Assembly: GCF_028453695.1 (NCBI RefSeq)
Contig: NC_135773.1
Coordinates: 3,906,001-3,970,000, forward strand
Source: Augochlora pura
Lineage: Eukaryota; Arthropoda; Insecta; Hymenoptera; Halictidae
Length of the DNA stretch: 64,000 nt
Direction of reading: 5' to 3'
Shown: positions 23,051 through 34,380 of the stretch, one piece after another
Numbering within the stretch: the stretch's first letter is position 1
How the letters are laid out: every line of letters starts with the position of its first letter
Position numbers and translations under genes: made by a program
Notes under the pieces: generated by a model
What the model saw: only the letters and a program-made list of their open reading frames with translations
Told to the model about the DNA's origin: nothing
The model's database searches: none

Positions 23051-25059
23051 AAGAAATAGAATTACATATCCATGCTTGCAAATTTTTCTATCATTCTCTG
23101 ACCAAACGTCATAATTTAGGGGTGTAAAATCTATATCTCAATAAGAAAAAATTCATCACACCCTATAACCCCACCATTCCAACAAATCACCCCGTAATCA
23201 CCAAAATTACATTACTCGTCGACGACGGTGCAAACGACTGTAGACGTAACTATCCGACAAGAGACGAGGTTCGGTTAAACAATGCCGTAATATCGAGCCC
23301 CCGTCCGCAAAATAAAAACCAATTGCCGCGCGGCATTCCGCGCTTATAGAAAAGCGATGGCAGTGTCGGCCGGTGTTGCGGACAAGCGGCAGCTTTGAGA
23401 AACAAACCGCAAAAATGCGCTCGCGGTTGTACGGCGGGACGCGACGTTAAGAATGCTAACAGCGCAGTTTATAAAACCGGGCGCAGCGGCCGTTCCTTTT
23501 TCCTGCGGTGGCGAACGACCGACGAAACATCCGCGGCGCGCCCGCAGACAGGAAGACCGACCGCGCGAATAACTCGAACAGAGCGGAGACGGACGACGCG
23601 GACGTTTATTTCTCGACCCGATGAATCCTCGCGCGCGTTCCACGCTGATGAAAGTTGCCCGGCCGAGCCGCTTTTACAGCCCCCGTTGCCGAACGGCGTG
23701 CTTTGCCCGGGGCTCCTTGGAGTTTCATAGGTTTTCGAGTGTTGGCGAGATATCTTGGGAAATTGTTTAATTATTCGAGTAAACAATCGTTCGATTAATA
23801 TTCGTTCGGCCATTAGAAGCGGACGGAGACTTTTTATTTTTTAGTCAAGTTGACATTTCGTTGATCAATTGAGCGTCTCTTGTTGCACTTTTTGCTCGTA
23901 TAATTTCTAAAGTAATTATCTAATATTTCTGAAATATTGTCCATTGCTTGAAAGGTTGTACAGAGAAAAGTATAGCACTGGTTCTCACCACCCCACCCAT
24001 GTTAACATCCTCGCTGAAGTAGGGTATATGCGTTTACCTTGTTGATGAAAAGGATGCGTTCTTTCTATACTCAGTTTCCAAGAAACGAGGGACTCGAGAC
24101 TGGCCGACTATAAAGAAACAACGCCACCTGTTTTCCATAAATTCTTTCATTTTGTTTTCAGTGTAGACTCTTGATTATTATCCCTTAAGTCCTCGTACTC
24201 TTCGCGTTGGTTAATTTATTGTTTTTTTTTTGTTTATCAGTAGAATTGTATTGCAAAAGGTCATAGACTAGCGAAGCGATCATGATACCCCTGTTACCCT
24301 TCGACAGAAATTTCTTTTCAGCAACCAATAGTACTTATAGATCAATTAATTTTCGACTAGTAATAAAAATTGGATTTCAGTTTCTCTGACAGCATAGCTA
24401 AAAATTAAATACCGTGTCACTGATCGTTGCGAAAGAACATGTGCATGAAAATATTTTTGTGATCGCCGATGGAAGCCGTACACAAAGAAAAATTTGGCAG
24501 CGAAGCCATCGCTGTGACAGCGAGTTCTCCGTTTCTAGGTTAGGGACATTCGATATTAGCTAAGGAGGGGCTATCGGAAGAGACGACGGAGTATAGAACC
24601 TGTGGGAAATTGGGATTTCGTGATGATGATGAGAACCCTCCTGACGGCGGCTGCTGGAGGAGTTTGAAGGGTAGTCGATCGACGATGGAGGATTCGTAGC
24701 CACACCTGTTTCTCGCAAGTTCTGCGCCTAATCGTCTATTCAAGAGGATCGCTTTCCTAATATCAGACGCCACTTGCCGGTGGTTGTTAGGCGAACGACC
24801 CAATGGGGAACGAGTTTTCGAGGAAACATACATCTCGAATTCCGTATACCGAACCAGATGAAAGATTACTTTGCGATTTCCTGTATGACGTTTAAGTGGC
24901 CACAATACTCGCGACGAGGGACAGAGGTTACGAAGATGTTTCTGTTTTTGGATTTTTTATTTTACTGGTGCGGCAATTTTTTGTCTGAATTTGATTTTTG
25001 CAAATCTTTAGTTGCAAATGCTTGTGTTTTACAGTTGAAATCAAACGATTGTGTTACAT
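23051..25059. other. GC-rich island at 23.3-23.8 kb, then balanced DNA; no recognised gene
   Basis: The island holds overlapping 99-114-codon frames on both strands without recognisable products. A minus-strand frame at 24540-24905 (121 codons, starting MWPLKRHTGNRKVIFH) has a more natural residue mix than most, but I see no domain and no splice structure around it. The rest shows nothing specific. Confidence 0.45.
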
Positions 25060-25252
25060 TTTATAGTATCTTTATAGTATATATTATAGTATATAGTATA
25101 TATTATAGTATATAGTATAAATTATAGTATATGGTATAAATTATAGTATATAGTGTATATTTATAGTATATAGTGTAAATTACAATATATAGTATAAATT
25201 ATAGTATATAGTACATATTATAGTATATAGTGTATATTTATAGTATATAGTA
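25060..25252. repeat. 19-20-bp AT-rich satellite, about nine copies
   Basis: Tandem units close to TATAGTATATAGTATAAAT, with GTGTATAT and GTACATAT variants. A decayed AT-rich minisatellite. Confidence 0.95.
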
Positions 25253-25774
25253 TCTCTACAGAAGTATTGCTGGAATTTGTGCACAATTATAATTGAAAGA
25301 GTTGTGATAAATAACAAAAATCGTGTAGACATATATTTCGTTTCTTAATAAGTTTAAAAAAACTGAAAATAGTGTAACATTTTTAATGTCATTGCAATTT
25401 TGCATTTAATGAATTCATTTTGGTTAAAAATGCTTGAGAACCACAGTTATAATTTTAATCATTAAAACGTGAAAGCATTTGAAACTGTAAGAAATGAACA
25501 ATTTGATATAATTTAGTATGATATAGAGGTATATTGAATTTAAATATGGTATATAAATATGTACATATAATAATACCTGTATAATATATTCTCGATATTT
25601 ATATTCGCAATTGTCTGGTCAATTATACTAACAACTCGTAACATTCCACGGAGTTTGTAAAAAGCTAAGTAGCCAGTTGGCTTTCGACCATTTGTTACGG
25701 GAGTAAACAGACATTGAAATCTCGAAGACGACACAAATGTTTTCGGGGACTTAATAGATTGCCTCTAGACGGCT

Positions 25775-25775
<1 letters not shown>
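25253..25775. other. No gene seen; AT-rich
   Basis: AT-rich DNA without repeats or convincing frames. Confidence 0.55.

Positions 25776-25813
<38 letters not shown>
25776..25813. repeat. (CT)n microsatellite
   Basis: Pure CT run of about 18 repeats following CTTCTCC. Confidence 0.96.
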
Positions 25814-25815
<2 letters not shown>

Positions 25816-26479
25816 CTCCGTTCTCCGGGCTCTTTTCATGGCTCGCGCAGCACTATCGCGGAGAACTGGAGCACAGTTCGACTGACCTCTATTGTGGAAA
25901 TATTCCCTGGAAAATTATTACGATATCAAGACTCTCTCAAAGGGAAGTCTGTGCCGGGACGCTTTTAAGGTGATTTCCGTGGGAAAGTTTTGCGTAATTT
26001 TTGTCGCCCCCGCGTAATAAATTGCCCGAAAACACTTAAAATGAGCAGAGGTATCTCTCTCTCTCTCCTCTTTCTTGCCTGGGAGCTTAAAAAGTTGAGC
26101 GCACGAAAGTCCCCCGGACGCTATGGAGGAAAGATTTTCCACGGGCGCGGCAGAAAAATTCGCATCGGGAACAAGCTGACATCGGATTCGCCCTGGAATA
26201 CGGTGAAAATAACTAGTTCGCGTTGTCGCGTCCGGGGAAAAAAAACTGTGTACTCAATCTTATTAACTGATGCAATTAAGTCTTTTTCTGGATAACGTAG
26301 AAAAAGGAACGCAGATCTGCAGACTGACTCCTGTTCGTGTCGAGGAGAAGGAATAATTACTTTGTTGAATTTTAACAAAGGAATGTATGCAGATGTAAGT
26401 ATGCAGATGTTGATGGAGGATACTTTGGTGAACAATTATTGTGGAAATGATTAAGAATACTTGAGAACGTTGCTGGATA
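25814..26479. other. No gene seen
   Basis: Balanced DNA with a short CT run at 26053-26068 and a GTATGCAGATGT duplication at about 26385-26410. Frames of 74-104 codons on both strands have no recognisable product. Confidence 0.5.
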
Positions 26480-26726
26480 TTAACCCTTTGCAGCCGGAGC
26501 CATTTTAACTGGAAATCCAAAATATATTTCCAGACTTATAGTGTTTTCATTCGATACAACTTAGCGCATTTCATACATTACGGAATTGAGTTTTTCGACA
26601 CGTGCAACAGTTAACAGCTCTTAACAATTTTTTGAATTTAAGTAAATTTGATAAAAATTATTTTGAAAAGTGGCATGATAATTTTTAGCGGCGCTATAGA
26701 GCCGCCACTCGACCGCAAAGGGTTAA
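26480..26726. mobile_element. TTAA-flanked MITE (247 bp)
   Basis: TTAA at 26480-26483 and 26723-26726. The left end is CCCTTTGCAGCCGGAG and the right end, read inward on the opposite strand, is CCCTTTGCGGTCGAGTGG. Next to the right end, GGCGGCTCTATAGCGCCGC can form a hairpin. The interior is AT-rich without an open frame. TTAA duplications plus CCCTTTG termini fit a non-autonomous piggyBac-type element. Confidence 0.78.
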
Positions 26727-27548
26727 ATGAGTAACATGTTCTTATAAGACAATTTTTACCGTACTATATTGCAATAAAATAATAGTACTTATGTACCATT
26801 GCAACGAATTTTTCTGAAAATAATTGAGAATATTTGAGGACCTTTCATGAAGGAAATTAATTTTAGTAAGCTGTTATTTCTTTAAAGAAACTATAGCGTT
26901 TGTTGAGAATGAAGACATAAATTCAGCGAGTCGACGAAAATTGATTCTACGACAATGAACGTGTACTTGAATAACATTCTACTTCCGTGATCTGGAATGA
27001 TAAGTGATCTTGAAGGTTCTGTTAAACAAATTAAGGTGACCTTAATACCTATTTAAAAAAATTATATGAAAATAAACATTTGTTCGTGTGAGCTCGATTT
27101 TACTATTCCACTTTGTCCTCGAGACATTTAATGTATTTTTGATATTTGCGTTGACAACGTTCGGTGGCTCACCCCGTATAATACCTACGAAATTAAAAAT
27201 GACAATCTGAGATATTCCGATCCCATAGAAATTCTATAGGAAGACTCTCTAACATCAAGGAACATACCGCGTCAAAGAACATCCGCATTACACGCGACCA
27301 ACCCGCTTCGTCCCCAATTTGATGACTCGGTGTCGTTCCAGTTCCGTTAAACGAATCTCATTCTTCGGCCACGATAAATCCGTACAATTTCCGTAGGCGT
27401 GCACGCAGCTCCTCGCGACTGAAAGTTCTCGAACTTAATCTCGGAGTTCTCGACCGCGGGACGAATAATTTTTCTGAAGTTCGAAAGCCCGACGCACGTC
27501 AGTAGATTAAATCCTTGATCTGGAATTCGCGGACGACCTAATTCCGCG
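26727..27548. other. No gene seen
   Basis: AT-rich up to 27150, then increasingly GC-rich. At 27163-27180 the minus strand carries TATACGGGGTGAGCCACC, resembling the TATAC-GGGTG termini at 42147 and 54637. Confidence 0.5.
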
Positions 27549-27578
27549 TCCCGTCCCGTCCCGTCCCGTCGCGTCGCC
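27549..27578. repeat. (GTCCC)n pentanucleotide repeat
   Basis: About four GTCCC units followed by two GTCGC variants. Confidence 0.9.
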
Positions 27579-28403
27579 TTGCAAAACAAATTTATATATT
27601 ACCGCGCCTCCTCGTGGGCGGGGAAAAGATTGCGTTTGAAAAAGAAGGGAAGAGGTTTCGAGGACGCCCGAAGAAGAGGCGCATACACCAAGTGCTCCTC
27701 CTCTCGTTCTTGCTCGTTTTGCCCGGGCCCAGTCACCGCGGCCGCGCCACCTTTTTCTTCAAGCTTGCCGCGCCGGATGGTAGCGCGCGTCGCTCCGCCG
27801 GATGTGTCACATCCGCGGTCGCTTCATTGCGACCGCAAAAAATAAAATTAAATGGCGGGGAAAAAAACGTCGCAATCCGGCATTTTCTGGGAATTAAATT
27901 TACGAGGACGGCTGCCACGCTCGTGAAAGAGAAAGAGAGAGTGAGAGAGAGCGCGACGCAGATAGCGAGAAGGAGGTAGAGTAACAGAGAGAGAGAGAGT
28001 CGTCGGTGCAATTTGATCCGGCTGGGATTTCGCAGCGGCGTTCCTTCTCCTCTATCGTAGAATCGTTCACGGATGAGGAGCTTTCAGTGTGCTCGTTAAA
28101 GCTCAAAGCGTCTCATCCACGGAGCTGAGTTGATCGCTTCCCTTGATTTTTCCTTCTGGTCAACGGGCCCGTCTCCTCGTCCCGCCGCGAGAGAATCGCT
28201 TTCCATTATGTTGATTTCACGTTCCCGGGACCGCGAACTTTGATTGCGACTCGCTACTAAATCGGGCTACGTTCTACATTTTCTGCTCTTAACGTTTAAC
28301 GTGCGAATAGCCGCGAGACGTTCGGCCGCGGTGCCATCTCGATTCGAGTCGAGTCGTTCCAGCGAGAACCGTCGTAATCGTTGCGAACGGCTGAACGAAT
28401 GAT
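27579..28403. other. GC-rich island with GA tracts; no recognisable gene
   Basis: CpG-rich DNA with purine-rich GA tracts at about 27925-27953 and 27985-28000. Frames of 68-121 codons overlap on both strands and owe their K/R/E or S/L runs to the GA tracts. Confidence 0.55.
27925..28000. repeat. Interrupted (GA)n tracts
   Basis: Two GA runs separated by GCGCGACGCAGATAGC and an AGGAGGTAGAG word, in a CpG-rich island. Confidence 0.88.
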
Positions 28404-28446
28404 TTAACCCTTTCGCTCCGACGGCCGTATATGTACGCCGTCGGAG
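28404..28446. repeat. TTAACCCTTTCG end followed by a hairpin
   Basis: TTAACCCTTTCG is followed by CTCCGACGGC, an 11-bp loop containing TATATGTAC, then GCCGTCGGAG, the exact complement of the first arm. The TTAACCCTTT start ties it to the TTAA-ended family; the 10-bp stem could act as a transcript hairpin. No right end with TTAA is visible. Confidence 0.7.
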
Positions 28447-28527
28447 AATGACCATTCGTGTACGAAGAGCGTATATTATATATATATATGTATACTTTTA
28501 CTGCGTACTTTACAGAAGATACTTTTT

Positions 28528-29055
28528 TTAACCCCTTGAATACCATTTTCTTCAGAGTTACTGCGATTAGGAATTTTTCAACTGGTATAATTTCTTAGAA
28601 GGGACAGAATATTTAATGATTATTTAGTGACTGATTTATAGTTAAATGTTTATAATATTAATTTGAATATATTATAATATTATAACGTTATTATTATTAT
28701 ACTTAAATTTTATTATATTAACAACAAGGGATTAGAATTTTATTACAACTTTAAAGAACCATTATTATTATAATAGTTTATAATATTATAATATTATTAT
28801 TATCATACTTAAATGTTATTATATTAACAACAAGGGATTAGAATATTATTCCAACTTTAAAGAACAATTATTATTATAATAATTTATAATATTATAATAT
28901 TATTATTATTATTATACTTAAATGTTGTTATATTAACAACAAGGGATTAGAATATTATTCCAACTTTAGAGAACAGAATAACATCCATACTTAATAATTC
29001 GTTACTACCAATTTCCATCACGAGTCGGACTCTTAAATGTACAGGAAGGAGTTAA
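28528..29055. mobile_element. TTAA-flanked MITE (528 bp) enlarged by internal repeats
   Basis: TTAA at 28528-28531 and 29052-29055. The left end, TTAACCCCTTGAATACCA then TTACTGCGATTAGGAATT, matches the copies at 19814 (minus) and 39844. The right part (TTCCAACTTTAGAGAACAG, CATACTTAATAATTCG, then CACGAGTCGGACTC) also matches the minus-strand copy at 19600-19814 and the left end at 11073. It is longer than the related copy because about three tandem copies of a 106-109-bp block lie inside. Confidence 0.7.
28660..28985. repeat. 106-109-bp tandem repeat, three copies
   Basis: The marker ACAACAAGGGATTAGAAT begins at 28721, 28827 and 28936. Each unit has ATTATTATTAT, ACTTAAAT, ATATTAACAACAAGGG and a TTCCAACTTTA(A/G)AGAAC block. 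The copies are nearly identical, much closer to each other than the host element is to its relatives, so the amplification is younger than the element. Confidence 0.93.
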
Positions 29056-30029
29056 TGAACAAACAGTTGACTATAATATTTAAAAAAATAGTTTATGATT
29101 ACGATCTTTTATATTTTAGAAAGTACAGTGATATTACCAAATACCTCAGTACCTCAGTGTCAAGTACTCCGTAATACGCTCCGTAGCGAAAGCGTTGATT
29201 ACAAATTTTACTTCTCGGTAGGAATACGGAGAAATTTTTGTAAATACGCTCCTGAAACAAAACACGGTCGTTTAGAAGGAATTTGGCGAATGGAGAAGGA
29301 TGAATGGCGCCCTCGAGTGTCCGAAACGTACGGAATCTCGCACTCGCGCGGCGCGGATAACGGAGGGGAGAGACGTGCCGGCGCGAGACGCAGTCGAACA
29401 AAAAAAGAAAGAAAAAAGAAAACGGAAAAACGGCCGAACAGAAATCGGCCCGAAAATTTTCGCGAGTTCCAGCGGGGCGAGCATTTAACAGGCGCGCGTG
29501 TTTCGTTTCCTTTGCAGGGAACCGCAAGCCGCAGCCTTTGACTTGAAACAGCCCGGGCTTATTTTACTGCCGCAAAATGTGTACGCCGTTGGGTGTCTCT
29601 GGGCACAAACGCGACGCGCGTCTGGCTTTGTCAGCGGCCACGCCGATAATGAAAGCCGCAATTAATCCTGTACTCTTCGAGTTCCGCGAGTTAAGATACC
29701 GCGCGCCTGAAATATTTTTCCCTCCGACGGTATACAGACGCAAAAAAACCGCCGAAAAGGAAAAGAGAGGGGGGGGGGGGCGGGGAGAAGCAAAAAAAAA
29801 AAAAAAAAATGGAAAGAAAACAGCCGCCGCCTTTATTTCGGCTGCTTCCAGCGAGCCGTGCCTTTTTCCTTTTCCCTTTGTCTTCAGGCGTGTGCTAGTT
29901 CTCGTTTTTTCAAACGCTTCTCGGCGTATTCAAGTTACCCACCGCAATTTTGCGCAAAATAGTCGGGAGCACCGCCGCGGAATCATTTGAAACTTTGTGA
30001 CTGGTTTATGTCCCGCTTATACGTTTCTA
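29056..30029. other. GC-rich island, no recognisable gene
   Basis: Balanced to GC-rich DNA with A-rich purine runs. A + frame of 148 codons and a minus frame of 142 codons overlap almost exactly, showing that open length means little here. A G12 run (29769-29780) is followed by an A18 run (29792-29809). Confidence 0.5.
29769..29809. repeat. Poly-G then poly-A tract
   Basis: Twelve G, a short GC-rich spacer (CGGGGAGAAGC), then eighteen A. A homopurine tract prone to slippage and sequencing error. Confidence 0.93.
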
Positions 30030-30053
30030 TTCTCTCTCTCTTACTCTCTCACT

Positions 30054-30092
<39 letters not shown>

Positions 30093-30120
30093 CCACTCAC
30101 TCACTTACTCTCTCGCTTTC
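30030..30120. repeat. (CT)n tract with ACTC and TTAC interruptions
   Basis: CT-rich for about 90 bp, with a pure CT run at about 30055-30090 flanked by CACTTACTCTC variants on both sides. Confidence 0.95.
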
Positions 30121-30442
30121 TTGCTCCCGCGTCGAGTCGCGCGAAATGCTAATTACGTAATTGAATGCGGGAGAACATATAAATGACGTTCTACAAAAGG
30201 ACCTCCACTTGACGATTTGCGGTTGTTCAGAATAGGTGCTTGGTTAATTGGCTAAAGAACACACGTTTGCGGCTCTTCCTAACATAACTGGGTCAGGAAG
30301 TCGGGACTCGATAAATATAAAATGAAAACTAGTTTAGAACTCTCCGCCAACGCTGAAATTTTTAATTGAGACGAATAAAATAGAATGTCGGGCGAAGGCG
30401 CGCGCGCGATATGATATTCATACATTTTTACATTCTTGATTG

Positions 30443-30785
30443 GAAGCACTTTTATACATTGCGGAAATGAATTAGGGTATCATATTTTATGGTCCTCGTA
30501 TTTATTTTACAGTATACGCAAATAAATTCAGAAGAATAGTTAAGGTGTAATATAAAGTGCAGACACAATATTTCTGCATTCTGATGTAGTTGAGATGAAA
30601 CTGTGCGTATGAAGCACTATTATGCATATATTGCGGAAATAAATTAGGGTATCATATTTTATGGTCCTCGTATTTATTTTATTATATATGCAAATAAATT
30701 CAGTTAAAGAATAGATACAGAATAGATAGTTAAAGAATAGATACAATATTTCTGCATTCTGACAACGTTAAAATGAAACTATGCA
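30443..30785. repeat. Tandem duplication, unit ~168 bp
   Basis: Two head-to-tail copies. GAAGCACT begins at 30443 and 30611. Both contain TTAGGGTATCATATTTTATG, GTCCTCGTATTTATTTTA, CAAATAAATTCAG, AATATTTCTGCATTCTGA and ATGAAACT. Identity is high. The second copy has an extra duplicated AGATAGTTAAAGAAT word. Confidence 0.95.
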
Positions 30786-32649
30786 CATGCATAAACAATG
30801 TGAAACTGTACTTGAGCCAATATATATAAATCTATATATAAATAATAGATCGACACAGTCGCAAGTCCGTCCGCATTATATTATCGATTACAAGTCGTCG
30901 TTCCGTCCACCGGATTGGTATTCGCCAGAAATTCCGAAAACTAACGCGAACGTGTCCTCCGCGAATTATAGGAATGCCTGGAATCGCCTTAGCCTTCTCG
31001 CGGGCGACCATCTTGTCTCTGATCTGCAGCTAAGCAGGCTGAGAACCCGAGCACGGCGTGAACTTGGCTTTAGGAACCTCGCAAGCTATTTTCCGAAATT
31101 GAGTGCGTGACTTGACTCGGTGTCGAGTGCACCCGTGGGAGAAACGTGGGACCATTTGCCTACGCCGACGGAAACTTGGCTCAGCTGCTGCTCCGTGCGG
31201 TATTATCGAGGTCCAGTTACCGAGTTAAAAACCTAAACACCGACCGCTGGCCCACCCACCCTACCTCCCGGGGGGGCATTCCGAATTGCCTCGGTTTTGC
31301 CTCGCTCAGCTTTTGTCCCGTGGAAAACGGAGAGGCTCTGGAGATCTCGCCGCGCCTCTTAACAAAAGGAACACGAATTCGTTTCCGCAGTTTCTTCAAC
31401 CGCCTCTCCTTATGGAAATGGGCGAGATCAGGCTGTTTTCGTACGGGGGGGGGGGACAAGTGTTTTTAACAAGTGCCCTTTTAGGGATGCCAGGCGGCGC
31501 GGTTTCCTGCCGTGGGTGCTTGGAGGTGCTTTTAATTTTTTAATGGAAATTCGTGAATTCGGTTTAATAAATTCTGGGTTTGTTAGACATAATTGTTTTC
31601 GAAATTTATGATTATTTAATGTAATATTAAATTTTTATGATTTATTATTATATTGTACTTTAGACGTTATTGTATTATGTGGCAAGCGGTTTTCGATATA
31701 GTTTAGTATAATGTTATCGTGGTTAATTTTTGTTGAAAATGCATTTTTTGAAGGGCATGTATAGTCAATGGAAGACTGTACAACGAATATCTATATTTCT
31801 CTGCAAATTTTAATTCTCACGTTTAATGGTACAGAGTACATCATTATTAAGATATATAAATTTTCCACTTTGTAAAAACCTTGTACTTTTATAATAATAA
31901 TTATACTGTTCCACCTTACATACAGATGTTTTATGGACTCTTCTAAATTTTGCATGAAAGCTGCACATATGTCTTTTATATAAAGTGTCGATATCATTGT
32001 AACGTGCATTCTGGCAAATTTATAAGTCTCTCCCACACCCTCCCCAATACTCCCGTAATAACATTATCATTTTGCAACACACATTGTTTTAATATTCCCA
32101 TTCGAGGTGCCGGTTGTTCGACAGCCGGAAGACCCAACGTCACGTTGTCGTCAGATCTGCTTAGTTTCCTCATTCACCCTTCCGACCACGTGCAACCAAG
32201 ACCCTATCCAATATCCATCTTCGATTCTCCTTAAGAACAAGCTGTCGCTACATGCTTATATCTTCTTCAAACATTGACCATGACAATTACATCGAAGTCA
32301 TTAAAGTTAAATTGTTTCTATCCTATGTAATCCTCACTTCCATGACGAATAATTTTATAAAAATTTTCAAAAATCTGTGTCAAGTAGAAAATTCCTCTTA
32401 CTCAACATAAAATAATGATGCGAACAAAATTCGTTAATACTTTCATTTTTCATATCTGTATATGACATAAGTATATGGAGATTCGCAGTCTAATTATTGC
32501 AAATATTTCTATAAGCTCGTCAGCTTATATCTGATGCGACATCTCGCGCAGGGAGCATAGCAGAAGAGGAGGGGAATAAAATAAGCTGAAACAAAACGTA
32601 ATGTGAGCTTACCTTAAGGGTTGTAAGGTAAAGTCGAAGAAAGTAAGAT
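30786..32649. other. GC-rich island at 30.9-31.5 kb, then AT-rich; no recognisable gene
   Basis: The island is open in several frames (80-109 codons) without recognisable products and has a G11 run at about 31445-31455. 31560-32640 is AT-rich with scattered short frames and no clear repeat. Confidence 0.5.
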
Positions 32650-32674
32650 AGAGAGAGAGAGAGAGAGAGAGAGA
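32650..32674. repeat. (GA)n microsatellite
   Basis: Pure GA run of about twelve repeats. Confidence 0.95.
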
Positions 32675-33044
32675 AGGGGTGGCGGGAAACGCTCGCGGAA
32701 TCAGGCCTGGCTCGTGTTCTCTCCAGCATCGGGGAACCTAAATAAGAGGCAACGTCCTGCAGCTATGTCACAAAGGAACAAGGGAAAAGGTCTTTCCAAC
32801 CTCTTTAATCTTTCCGGCTGGTTAATTACGAGACCGGCGTGCTCGTATTTTTCAAGCGGCCCCTGCTCCAAGGAACACAAGCACGCCGCAAGCCGGCGCT
32901 AAACGGCCGGCCTGACAGATTTCGTGAAATTGACAGTGACCGAGGCCGGGGACGCGGATGTTTAGCGAAACTCCGGTCTTGCATTGAGGTCTTGACACTT
33001 TGATCGCTGGATCAGTATTCCTAACAATTTTAGAAACAATAAAT
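32675..33044. other. No gene seen
   Basis: GC-rich up to about 32980, then AT-rich. A 62-codon frame is not recognisable. Confidence 0.5.
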
Positions 33045-33215
33045 TAAAATAAATGTGAATTAAATTAAATAGTTTTGAAAATAAATGTAAATGAAATTAA
33101 TAAATGTAAAAGTAAATGTAAGTGAAATTAATAGATATAGAAATAAATGTAAATAAAATTAATAGATATAAAAATAAATGTCAATGAAATTAATAGATAT
33201 AAGAATAAATATGAA
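33045..33215. repeat. 30-31-bp AT-rich minisatellite
   Basis: About five units close to AATAAATGTAAATGAAATTA followed by ATAGATATA. The marker word ATAAATGT recurs every 30-31 bp. Confidence 0.88.
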
Positions 33216-33234
33216 GTCTATAAAATATAAGCTT

Positions 33235-33400
33235 TAAAAATAGTACTTTCAAAATAGACTAACAATAGACTTTAATTTAAAATAGACTTCTAAAATAGAC
33301 TTCTAATAATAATAATAAATAATAAACAGACTTCTAAATAATCGAATCTTTATCTAAAAATAGACTTTAAATATAGACTTTAGATCTAAACATAGAGTCT
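33235..33400. repeat. Degenerate AATAGACTT repeat
   Basis: The words AAAATAGACTTC, AATAGACTTTAAA and ATAGACTTTAGAT recur irregularly over about 160 bp next to the 30-bp minisatellite. Confidence 0.75.
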
Positions 33401-34380
33401 ATAAAATAAAAATGGCATTACCTAATTGACTGGAAATTTGCAGAATTGGAAAGTTCCGAAAAGCAATAACGACGCGTCCAAGAGAAAGAAAACCGGCGAC
33501 CGTTTCATTACTGGAAGTAGCATAGCCGAGCACAAAAAAAAAGAAAGAAAGTGCAACGGCAGCAACAGAAAATTGGAAGAAGGAATTTATTCGATTGAAA
33601 AAAAAAACTACTTTCCGCGGCGAAGTTCGATATTACTTGCCGGTCGACTTTTCAATATTATCGCGGGAACGCGTCGGTCGCCCGCGCCCGCGTCGACGCG
33701 TTACCCGCGCGGAAGAAGAGGTCTCCTCGGAGAACGGCCGCCATTTTGCGAGATATTTCGCGCGGACCGCACAAAGCGCGGTTGCATTTCGTTATTACGT
33801 CGCGCGGCCCCGATAATACGTGTCGTCGGCGCGGCCCCCGCGCTGCGCTATCTCCGCGCGCGAGCACTTGTTGGGCTTGAAATATATCTGAAACGGAAAC
33901 TTGCGCGCGCGCCCGGTGGGAGGGGGGGGGGGGGGGGGGGGGCGCCGCTCGAACTTCGTTCGCACCACTTTGACAGTGGAAGAGTCACGACCATGCATTA
34001 TTCATACCGCGGGGGACGAGGGCGAGATACATTGTGCTTACGAGCATCAATATGCGTGCTGCTCCGGGGATGCCCTTATTCTCCGTCAAAGAGTATCTGC
34101 GGCGACGACGTTGGCCATCCGCGCGAGAAACTATCGAGAAATTGATAACGGGATTCGCCGGGACACCACCCCTGATCTGCCCTTGGAAAAACCATTACTT
34201 GCCACTTCATGGATTTCCATTCAACTCTTTTGGGGGGGGGCTGCTCTGGTTTCCGTACCGAGGGGCGCATTTTTTTCAGTCGCTAGAAAGATAATTGACA
34301 CCCTGAGCTATGTCAGACTTATGATGAAGATTTTTATAGGGGAGAGTGAAGTAATTGCATCGAAGAGAGAATTCGAGTGA
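33401..34380. other. GC-rich island, no recognisable gene
   Basis: Very CpG-rich from about 33640 to 34070. A 239-codon + frame runs through it but is paralleled by 159-, 86- and 73-codon frames in other registers and by minus frames, and its product is low-complexity. GCCGCCATTTTG at about 33738 resembles a YY1/Pho-type core (GCCAT), a weak hint only. Confidence 0.5.
33922..33942. repeat. 21-base poly-G run
   Basis: Uninterrupted run of 21 G in a CpG-rich island, preceded by GCGCGCGCGC. Confidence 0.97.

Noticed and set aside
29095..29541. 148-codon + frame, nearly mirrored by a 142-codon minus frame
   Set aside because: Mirror-image open frames of similar length point to stop-poor DNA, not a gene; the central part is an A-rich purine run giving K/R-rich sequence.
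30996..31060. Stretch resembling part of a 5S rRNA or tRNA-like fold
   Set aside because: On comparison with the 5S pattern known to me, only a few short words agree and the box-C/A promoter order is absent.
33426..34145. 239-codon + frame
   Set aside because: It crosses a G21 tract and CpG-rich DNA in which several registers are open on both strands. The translation is R/G/A-rich without a domain.
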